From NCBI GenBank assembly GCA_003427395.1, contig BFEA01000483.1:773635-799153 (forward strand): a stretch of DNA of 25,519 nt. Reading direction: 5' to 3'. Numbering within the stretch: position 1 is the stretch's first letter; the number at the start of each line of letters is the position of its first letter. This document shows, in pieces, positions 17,818-25,519 of this stretch. Source of the DNA: Chara braunii (lineage: Eukaryota; Streptophyta; Charophyceae; Charales; Characeae). Below the pieces are notes generated by a model. The model made no database searches, was not told where the DNA came from, and worked only from the letters and a program-made list of their open reading frames with translations. The position numbers and the translations under genes are program-made.

Positions 17818-19230
17818 TGGAAGTCAGGCTGACTGCTAGAGTCAGCCTGGATCTGCTCAAGGATGGGACTGAGTTCCGGGTCCTTGGCAGTATGCTCAAC
17901 TAGTTCCTCCTTCAAGTTCTTACGGAGATCATAGGAGCCCACAAGACAAGTCATGTACTCAGGGTGGCGAGACAAAGCATCCGCAACGCGATTGTAACAA
18001 CCTTTCTTGTGCCTAAGTTCGAAATCATACACAACAATCTCATGCAGCCAGCGGGTCAATGTAGTTGATGGATTATTTTGCGTCTGAATCCATTTCAAAG
18101 TCTCGTGGTATGAGAACACTTTGAAATGGCAACCCAAGAGGTAGTGCTTTCAATGATATAGTGCCTCTCTCAAGGCATAGAGTTCTCGCATGTAAGTGGA
18201 GGCAGCTTATGACTGGGCATACGTTTGCTGTAGAATTCGAGTGGACGTAAGCCGTCGTTATCATCTTGTTGCAGCACTGCACCAATCCCATACAAGCTTG
18301 CATCCGTAGTTACTACGAATGTAAGTTTGGGATCTGCAATGCAGAGCACCGGATGACTCGCCAAAGCCTCCTTCAATGCTTAGAAGGCTGTTGTGCATTC
18401 CCCATCCCATTGTAGGACACATTCTTGCTGGTCATAGAGAATTTGGGTACAAACTTACGGTAGTATAACGCAAGACCAAGAAAAGAACGCAACTCGCGGA
18501 CATTTGCCGGTTGAGGCCATTTGCGGATGACCTCAACTTTGGTTGCCTCGGGCTCTAGGGCTGCAGCTGACAACCGATGTCCAAGGTAGATGACATTGTC
18601 CCTCCCAAACTCAGATTTTTCCAAGTTGAGATGGAGTTGAGCATTCGTGAGGATCTGCAACACTTCCTCAAGGTGTCTCATGTGCTCCTCCATCGACTTG
18701 CTGAAGATTAGTATGTCATCCAAATAAACAACAACAAATCGATTGATTTGATCGCGAAACACCTTATCCATGAGACTTTGAAAGGTGGTCGGTGCATTCG
18801 TGTGGCCGAAGGCCATGACGTTAAACTCGTACAACCCATCACGAGTTTTGAATGCAGTTTTATGCTGGTCTGCATAGTCAACTTCAATCTGGTGGTAGCC
18901 AGACTTGAGATCGATCTTGCTGAAGACCTTGCATCCACCTGCAGCATCAAGCAGATCATCAATATGCGGCAAAGGGTATGCATGTTTTCTTGTTATTCTA
19001 TTCAGTCTGTGGTAATCAATACGCATCCGTAGTTCGCCTCCTTTCTTCGAGACAAACAGAACCGGTGCACCGAATTCGGATTCGCTTGGCTTGATCCATC
19101 CCTTCCCAATCATGTCATCGATTTGTCTTCGCAACTCTTCCAATTCGTCCGAGCCCATTCGTTTGACACTGCCTTTTGGAGGAGTGTTACCTTCTATCAA
19201 CTCGATCTTGTGTCAGACCGGACGCACATG
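17730..19230 (-). pseudogene. pol: Reverse transcriptase and RNase H of gypsy element 2
   Basis: RT blocks in order from 19200 down: EGNTPPKGSVKRM, GWIKPSESEFGAPVLFVSKK, MRIDYHRLNRITRKHAYPLP, FSKIDLKSGYHQIEVDY, FNVMAFGHTNAPTTFQSLMD, and an intact YLDD at 18715-18726. Near 18430 a deletion removes the usual connection segment after YYRKFVPKFS and shifts frame; a stop (TAG) follows in the next frame at about 18380. RNase H continues with LTFVVTTDASLYGIGAVLQQ, then in another frame WLHEIVVYDFELRHKKGCYN and RVADALSRHPE. The usual TDH motif of RNase H reads SYHETL, so one catalytic Asp appears lost. RT alone looks catalytically complete, but the polyprotein cannot be made. Confidence 0.92.
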
Positions 19231-19263
19231 GACTCCATGCGGTTCGGCCAAAACTTCAAGAAA

Positions 19264-20322
19264 TCAGTTGAGAAGGTTGCGGATTTCTGATGGGACTTCC
19301 GGAGGTGGATCATCACTTTCAGGTGCAAGCATACCGGATTGCATAGGTGCAGCCAAAACAACAGAATTTGAAGCAGAGTCGTTTGGACTAGAAGTAGACT
19401 TAGTAGAGGTAGAAGTAGTTGCATTAGAAGAAGAAACGGCATGCAAAGTAGAATTATTATTTACAGCAGAAATAGAAGGCACATGAGCAGGCTTAACAAA
19501 GGCTATATACATTTGCTCATCAACTTTGCGCCTGCGCCACTTTTTGCAAAATTGCATCGTATTGAGAAAAGTTATTTGGGACTCGTGCGGCTCATCCAAA
19601 AGGACTGGACGCTCGATTCCCATGGCATCTTTGACCATGAATTGTGAGTCATTCCACATGGTTCTTTCACATTGGGCCTACAACCAACTGAAGCCAATAA
19701 CCGCGTCGAAGGGGCACTTATCAAGGACATAGAAGTTCAACTCATGCATGATTGTGCGGTCTGCGTCAAAGGTAGTGCGCACACCTTTGAATGCATGCAT
19801 AGATGTGACAACCTCTTGGTTGCCCACTTGGGTCCGACAAGGGTTCTGCAAGGTCACTCGCTTCATTCCCAAGCGTGCCTTACGAATGTCGTGCGGTGAG
19901 AAGTAGTTGACGGTTGCGCCACAATCAACCAACGCACGGATGTAACGGTCGTTAATGCTGAGTTTGAAAAAGATTAACTTCATTTTCCTTTACAGGCGTT
20001 CTTGCTCCATGTGAGCCCAACGCGTCAAGAGAGCATGAAAGTCAATTTCTTCCGACTCCACCCAAGGCTCCTTGTATAGGATGTGCACGTTCTCAGCCTT
20101 GGAATCAACATCACATGGGGTCTCAGGAGAGGTTTGCTGAGTGGGATCAGAATCCGGGGAGGGATCTGCACTTACATGTTCAGCCTCTCCGTCTGTAGAG
20201 TGTGTTGATGATGTCTCTAGCCCCTTTGCTGGTTTCTCTGCTGCAATCTGAAGCAATGTTGGACTGAATGTTCTGGTTTGGTGCAATGCAGGCAAACCTC
20301 TTTCTTCACCCTGTGTTTCCAC
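19264..20322 (-). pseudogene. Gag-pol linker and retropepsin-like protease of gypsy element 2
   Basis: An acidic serine/threonine-rich linker (20322-19990) ends in a TAA at about 19987. In the same frame follows a protease-like domain (19983-19678): FFKLSINDRYIRALVDCGAT, VNYFSPHDIRKARLGMKRV, LNFYVLDKCPFDAVIGFSWL. The active-site triplet is DCG in place of DSG or DTG; the Asp is kept. A TAG at about 19675 follows, then a serine-rich linker (19659-19264) leads to the RT. Because several stops share a single frame, at least one (19987) could have been a gag/pol boundary originally, but that is inference. Confidence 0.8.
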
Positions 20323-21973
20323 TCAATTTCACTTACCCGAAGATCTACCCATGGTTTTGTGGCAGGATCTTCCGGTTTGGGTGGAATCTTTGCTCCCTTG
20401 GGAAGGAGAATGGTGTTAGTGTTGTTCTTCACTGTGGTCCTTGATCCCTTACTTTTGAAGGCAGTCTTCTTGATGGCATTCATAGATTCATCATCATTTA
20501 CATACTCAGACTCATGGGTTGACGAAGAGCATGATGCCTCACAGTCTTGCTCTTGATCGTCATCAAGAGAAAGGTCCTCTGCGAGGGTCTCCTCGTCAAC
20601 CTCAAGTAGATCATGCACTGCAAAACGTTTGCTGCCTGGAAGCCGTTTACGGTCGGTAGTCTTTTTGCCACCCGATCCAACCAGGAGGTCTTATGCCTCT
20701 AGCTTGACTAAATCCCGCATGAGGGTAAGCCAATTTGTATACGTTATGAGTTTGAGCCTCAGGCGATGTGTCACAGTAGAGGGGACTGTACCTTTTATCA
20801 CATCCAAGCAAGACTGCGCAGTCATCTCCCGATCCAGAGTAGCAAAGAGTTTACTAACATACTGTTGTAGACTATGCATGGTGTCAGTCCACTTGTTGTG
20901 CTTAAGCTTCTCAAGCTTAAGTCTAGCTTTGGATGCAGCATGTGGATCAAATATTGTTTGATCAAGAGTTCCTCGAGTGCGGCTATAGGCGTAGCCTTCA
21001 ACCATTTGTTCAGGTCTATTCTTTTATGGCTTGACTGTACAGCGGGTTCCACATTGGTCCCTAGGACCGACGACTGAGTCACTGGGGTTGTCCCCAACAC
21101 ATCAGAGTAGGATCGCATGGAGTTGATCCAAGATTCGATGTCGTTTTTTCCGTCATACTTAGAGAGAATTTGTGCGGCCTTCCTGTCCACGTAGGGAAAG
21201 CTGCAGCTAGGACCAGCGATCGCTGGGTCGGAATTCGGGGCTGCAACAGTTCCAGAATGCCCTGCACTGCCACTTGCTGCTACAGTACCAGTAGCAACAA
21301 CAACGGGGTCTGGACCTACTGCAGATTCGGATAGGCTGTTGGCCACACTCAAAGAAGAAGAAGAAGATATGGTTAGAGGGGCAAGAACAGACTGACACAC
21401 AACACTAGAAGCAGGGTAAGCAGGTGGAAGGACACTTCGGGCCGGCTGCAAGCTAGCAAACTGTTGCAGCTGGTCCTGGTGTTGTTGCGCCATCAAGGCC
21501 ATATCCTCGCGCAACTTCTTGAGTTCATCAAACACCTCGGCCAGTTGGCCTGTATGGTCTTCAACAGCCCGGACCTCTACTAAAGCCTTGAGAAGTGGGA
21601 CAGTTTTCTTTTCCACCTCATCATCCATTAAGGCGGGCATGGTATTGAAGACGACTTCATGAGCCTTTACTTTGTCTCCCCTCTCCTTCTCCTTCTCCTC
21701 CTCTTCCCTCTTCAATGCTTTTTCATAAAAGAATTGGTACTGTGCTTTCTCTGCCTCAGGGGCAACGTCCATTTGCAGCTTCCACTCTGTTGCAGATGCC
21801 ATGATGGAGGACGAGGGTGTCAATAAGTCTCTCAAGAGAGGTCCGTACTTCCTCACACTTCTGGGACGAACACTCCTCTTCCCTCTCCTCACCCCCTCAA
21901 GAGCAACACTCAGAAGCTTCTCTCTTCTCTCTCTCTCTCTCTCTCTTGTTTGCGATCGTGTAGTCGCATGCAT
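20217..21973 (-). pseudogene. gag: Gag of gypsy element 2 with CCHC zinc knuckle, frameshifted
   Basis: The frame opens at 21973, but its first 57 residues translate a GA microsatellite (RERERERRE), so the ATG at 21802 (MASATEWKLQMDVAPEAEKA) is the more likely start. Next come a charged coiled-coil-like region (KREEEEKEKERGD), a Ser/Pro/Val-rich linker and a gag core (SYPYVDRKAAQ-like segment, YDGKNDIESWINSMRSYSDV). A frame change near 20955 moves into ASKARLKLEKLKHNKWTDTM, LQQYVSKLFATL and MRDLVKLEA, which ends in a stop at 20691. A further frame (20618-20217) carries CLHCTKPEHSVQHC, a perfect C-x2-C-x4-H-x4-C nucleocapsid knuckle. Gag would package the element RNA; this copy cannot be made whole. 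Confidence 0.85.
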
Positions 21974-23264
21974 TTAATGAGCCCAATGAAAGAAACAGTC
22001 TTGAAAGCAATTAGAAGAGAAGGTAGAACTCCTAGCCAGAGCGGCAATTCATTTGGACTGGAGAGCAGTCAAAACAAAAAAAACAGATCAGAGAGATCTG
22101 ATTCCGCCACACAGTCTGGTTCGGCCACGTATGAGGTCCTCTCAAGCCTAACCGGACTCAGCTCCGTGAAGACACAGCAAATCAAATTCAAAGTGTACTA
22201 CGTAAATGCAAGAGAGAATTGAGTGGTGTCCAAGGTGCGAGTCAGGTGGCGAATCGTGCGGTAAAGTCTGATAAAACGTCTCAGTTGATATCCCCTCAGC
22301 AGCGAGTGTCCTGGTCCACAAGCATGAACTCCAAGTCCCAATCAGATAGAGCAAGGTAACTGACATCAACAGATTTGGCGCCCTTCTTGTTTGGGTCTGG
22401 TCCCACTGAGTCCCAAATGGTCCCAGTGGAGTCAGAACCGGGTCCCAACCAACAAGAGTTCCACAAAGACCTAATCTCTACCTCTACCGAGTTGAAAAAC
22501 GAAATGTAGCCCTAGAAATAACCTACAGACTACAGCCGTTCAGAATGAAATAAACAAAGCACTGTAGAAAGATATAGCATGGCACGCAAGATACTCCATT
22601 CATTCACTCGTAAAGTGAGTAAGCAGTTCACACACCTCACACAAGATCAAGATTATGGAGGATGGAAGAAGAACCCGGAATACCCAGTAGGCAGTCAATT
22701 CCATGCACACACACATGGGCACCCTGGCGGCACTGCACTTACCTTAGTGGTCGGGTTCTTCAGATAAAAGAAACTCACCCCCCTCTCACATAGTCCTCCT
22801 TACCCAATTAGCATCCTCTACACTAGCGTCCTATCATCTAGGAGGGTCAACATCTACCCCAAAGCACAACGCGGGATCCCCCGTCGATGTTGATCAAAGC
22901 AGCAACTTGCAGTCCGTAGGTGCAGATATGGCTGCCACCCTCAAGCTCGCCTAACTTGAGGGGAGCCCTAAAGTCACTCCTCATCTTCCTTGAAGTCCAG
23001 ATTCAAGTTGTAGGTGCCCTTCACTGTCGCCTCTCTCAAGTTGCATCACGAAGTCCCACCTTTTGTCTCACCATCACAAACATGCACTCAAGGTACCTGG
23101 TCGGGTCTAATGTCGACCCTACACGGCCCTGCCAGGTGGAAGCAGCTTCCCCTTACCACGCTGCCCCACTTAACCCTAACTTTCGCCCTAACCCTAGGTG
23201 GTTATCCCTTACCACCAGGGGTAGGGTTATGGCAGCAAAGTCAACTCTCGCCAGCAAGTAGAAT
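21974..23264 (-). other. 5' leader of gypsy element 2
   Basis: About 1.3 kb lies between the primer site and gag, long for a leader but common in large plant gypsy elements. No convincing frame is present. It includes a GA/CT microsatellite at its gag end (about 21918-21947) and telomere-like TAACCCTAAC...CCTAACCCTAGG at about 23171-23196, close to the primer site. Confidence 0.6.
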
Positions 23265-23278
23265 CCGCTCTGATACCA
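23265..23278 (-). other. Primer binding site for initiator tRNA-Met
   Basis: The minus strand reads TGGTATCAGAGCGG starting at 23278, one base inside the end of the 5' LTR. TGGTATCAGAGC is complementary to the 3' end of plant initiator tRNA-Met, the standard primer of many plant gypsy and copia elements. It fixes the orientation of the element and the inner end of the 5' LTR. Confidence 0.93.
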
Positions 23279-23279
23279 A

Positions 23280-24119
23280 TGTTACGATCCTGGCCAATTT
23301 CGAAGTATACATTCATCAGAAAGTACAATGCCATCCAATTGCAAAAAGAAATGAATGAACTTAAGAGGAGAGAGAGGGAAAGAAGAAGAAAAAGTAAGAA
23401 AGAAGAAGAAGAAGATGTACTTCAGCATAGACCAAAGATAAGGCTCTTCTTCTTCGCCAAACAATCTCCTCCTCCTTATCTCCTCCTCCCTTATTCAAGC
23501 AAGAAATAACAATAATAATGTTCAATGGCTGAACCAGAATCAATATATGAATCCCACTTCTACTGCAGGCACAACATGAGGTCTTCCATAGCCATGGCCA
23601 CTCTTCTCCTTCCTCTCATATGTAGGCCGAGGCTATGGCGGACTATTGAGGGCTCAAACCTCCTGTCCAAAGGACAACCCAAAGCAGCTATGTCGCTGCC
23701 CTCCTGTCCCAAGGTCAACATCAGGCAGCTATGTCGCTGCTCACTCAACCGTCATGCCTGACTCTGTCCCGAGCTTCCTTGATGCGGCACTACCCCAACT
23801 GGGGCCTTCCTGATGCAGCGCCTAACAAGGTGATGGAGGTGGTGTCCACCATAGCCAGGTAGGTACCTCGCCATTCTCCTCCTTCCTCCTACCGGTAGAG
23901 CTCCACCACTGCCAAGGTGGAAGCTCTCGGCTTCTTCCTCCCTGCAGCGTTGTAGTAGCCAGCGCTCCTCCAGCCAGCGCTCCTCCAGCCAGCGCTCCAA
24001 CAGTGTGTCGCCAAACTTGCACACTGAAGAATGAGGCCGAGTTCTTCCCTCGGCCTCTTGATATAGCGGCCTGCTTGCCTCCCGGGCAGTGACTTCCAGG
24101 CCGCTCGGCCTCCCAAGCA
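23280..24119 (-). repeat. 5' LTR of gypsy element 2
   Basis: This 840-bp copy has the same TG...CA ends as the left LTR. It contains a short GAA microsatellite, a duplicated CTCCTCCTTAT segment near 23468-23490, and three CCAGCGCTCCTC-type units at about 23960-24000 where the other LTR has one. As the 5' LTR it would hold the promoter, but I could not place a TATA box with confidence. Confidence 0.95.
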
Positions 24120-24666
24120 ACAGGTACCTCCTCCCTTTCGGAGGGAAACATCATTGCAGACTCTGATATTGCCCGTACAGGCTCTAGACTCAGACGGGAT
24201 GGACTGGTACCGGCCTAGACCTAGCCTACCGCTACCGGGCCTCTAAAAATGCCAACTTTGTCTTCTTCTGCTTGGCCGCGAGTACCCGGCACATCTACTG
24301 CTACTGGGTGCGGTACCGGCCTACCTGCTACTTGAGTGTTTTTCTGCTGCTCTAAGCACCACGGGCCCCTGGCTCTGCTACTTGAGTGTTTTCCCTGCTG
24401 CAACCCTCAATGTCACGGCCACAGGTAAGCATCGGCCCTACGGGCATGCCAAACAAGCAAGTACCCTTGAGGGCCACACACACACTCATATCGACGAGCA
24501 GCACTCAGACAGGCATGCAGGTCAACAAGCACGCACACATACAGACTTGGAAAACTCAGCAGAATGCGGGAATCTCAGCAAGGCATCCATTCCATCGGCA
24601 GAACTTCATAAATCAGCAGTTTTCTCAGTCTGTGTTATGGCGGGTCATTACAATACCAAAAATTGA

Positions 24667-24668
<2 letters not shown>
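24120..24668. other. Non-coding region with short direct repeats
   Basis: No gene is supported. CTGCTACTTGAGTGTTTT occurs twice (about 24327-24344 and 24376-24393), and TACCGGCCTA-type motifs recur at 24209 and 24313. The base next to the LTR does not repeat the left flank of the gypsy element. Confidence 0.5.

Positions 24669-24699
<31 letters not shown>
24669..24699 (+). repeat. GT microsatellite
   Basis: About fifteen uninterrupted GT units. It is followed by a GCGAAC-rich stretch (24708-24790) like that at 13715-13790. Confidence 0.9.
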
Positions 24700-24701
<2 letters not shown>

Positions 24702-24834
24702 GTTGCAGGCGAACGTCGTTCGCAGGCCTCGAAAACACGTTCTCGTAAACGTGCGAACGTGTTCGCTCGAACGGGAAGGGTCGCGAACAGGTTTGTCGTG
24801 CTACGCATGTTTTAGCCGTATATATATATATATA

Positions 24835-25290
24835 TCGTCAAATAGAACTGCCCGGTAAACCGTAGGCAGAGAGGGAGAAGAGGACAACAAACGAGGGGCT
24901 GTGACAAACTGTTTCGTCGGAGTTTCACCGACTCATCAGGAGGTATATATATATATATCGCCGAACAAAGTTGCCCAGTAAACCGTAGGCAGAGAGGGAG
25001 AAGAGGACAATATATCGTCAAACAGAGCTGCGCGGTAAACTGTAGGCAGAGAGGGAGAAGAGGACAACAAACGAGGGGCTGCGACAAACTGTTTCGTCTG
25101 AGTTTCATGTAATACGAATATTTGTGTTCTCGGAAATGTTGGTTTTAGTCATATATATATTGTCAAATAGAGCTGTCCGGTAAACCGTAGGCAGAAAGGG
25201 AGAAGAGGACAACACGATATATATAATATATGAGTCGGTGAAACTCTGACGAAACAGTTTGTCACACCCACTCGTTGGTTGTCCTCTTCT

Positions 25291-25350
<60 letters not shown>

Positions 25351-25519
25351 ATATCGTCACAAATAGAACTGCCCGGTAAACCGTAGGCAGAGAAAGAGAA
25401 GAGGGCAACAAACGAGGGGCATATATATATATATATCGTCAAATATATATATATATATATATATCGTCAAATATATATATATATATATCGTCAAATAGAA
25501 CTGCCCGGTAAACCGTAGG
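24835..25519. repeat. Satellite-like array with TA microsatellites and hammerhead remnants
   Basis: Units begin TCGTCAAATAGAACTGCC, followed by GGTAAACCGTAGGCAGAGAG and GGAGAAGAGGACAACAAACG. Unit starts: 24835, 24958, 25015, 25161 (first base changed), 25354 and 25488, the last cut by the window end. Units are separated by (TA)n runs and one (TATC)n run at about 25307-25350. Only the first unit carries a near-complete hammerhead core. Unit 3 has a partial one fused to the 44-bp box at 25105-25148. Unit 4 contains an inverted partial copy (25231-25298). The structure is a rearranged tandem array that probably continues beyond the window. Confidence 0.88.
24902..24943 (-). ncRNA. Hammerhead ribozyme core, 5' part degenerate
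   Basis: On the minus strand: CCTC, CTGATGA (24939-24933), stem II GTCGG / CCGAC with loop TGAAACT, GAAA (24915-24912), then CAGTTTGTC. This is the same core as at 14935-14994. The matching 5' half (cleavage triplet plus GAGG of stem I) is replaced by a TA microsatellite, so the type III fold cannot close. A short-stem-III reading (CAGTTTG closing on GTC) is possible on paper, but it lacks a stem I partner. Probably a non-functional relic. Confidence 0.7.

Larger units (their letters stand above)
15778..24119 (-). mobile_element. Ty3/gypsy LTR retrotransposon 2, full-length but defective
   Basis: Two LTRs (15778-16598 and 23280-24119) bound a 6.7-kb interior with, on the minus strand, primer site, leader, gag, protease, RT, RNase H and integrase in Ty3/gypsy order. 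Total length is 8342 bp. Each LTR starts TG and ends CA as read on the plus strand. No chromodomain is seen after the integrase, whose frame ends close to the 3' LTR. The bases outside the LTRs (CATAT left, ACAGG right) do not form a 5-bp target duplication. Multiple stops and frameshifts plus changed catalytic residues show that it is inactive. By eye the LTRs differ by several percent and indels, so the insertion is not recent. Confidence 0.93.

Noticed and set aside
24835-25519. CRISPR-like array
   Set aside because: Spacers are TA or TATC microsatellites, unit lengths vary, one unit is inverted, and the context is eukaryotic repeat DNA.

Overview
The window looks like nuclear repeat-rich DNA of a green plant or streptophyte alga. 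The evidence is a plant-type U2 snRNA sequence, an LTR retrotransposon primed by initiator tRNA-Met (primer site TGGTATCAGAGC), two Ty3/gypsy elements, two L1-type LINEs and CCCTAAA-type telomere-like motifs. A charophyte such as Chara is a guess from the general look of the proteins and is not proven. I found no intact cellular protein gene; almost everything readable is mobile DNA or its by-products, and every transposon gene is broken. Layout, left half: 1-362 is a GC-rich stretch and leader. 363-3866 is a decayed plus-strand Ty3/gypsy element (gag, protease, RT, part of RNase H) that stops where a 5'-truncated plus-strand LINE begins. That LINE runs from about 3870 to a poly(A) tail at 9985-10006. 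Its last 150 bases were hit twice. A U2 snRNA copy (5876-6079) lies between 16-bp target duplications. A second, opposite-strand LINE of the same family (6132-9949) lies between 14-bp duplications. The second LINE carries a 249-bp tandem duplication of its RT catalytic box and a 105-bp TA-flanked foldback element. Layout, middle: 10007-15777 has no convincing gene. It holds three more copies of the foldback (MITE) family, two tiny poly(A)-ended insertions with target duplications, several direct repeats and, on the minus strand at 14935-14994, a complete type III hammerhead ribozyme fold. Layout, right half: 15778-24119 is a full-length but defective minus-strand Ty3/gypsy element with two ~830-bp LTRs, primer site, gag, protease, RT, RNase H and integrase. 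24120-24834 is non-coding with short repeats. 24835 to the window end is an AT-microsatellite-rich tandem array whose unit carries the same hammerhead core in decayed form. How the parts relate: LINE-type target-primed reverse transcription explains the two LINEs, the U2 copy and probably the two small poly(A) inserts. The MITEs need a transposase (Tc1/mariner-like by their TA targets) that is not encoded here. The hammerheads suggest a retrozyme- or satellite-type self-cleaving RNA family, which is the most interesting candidate system in the window.
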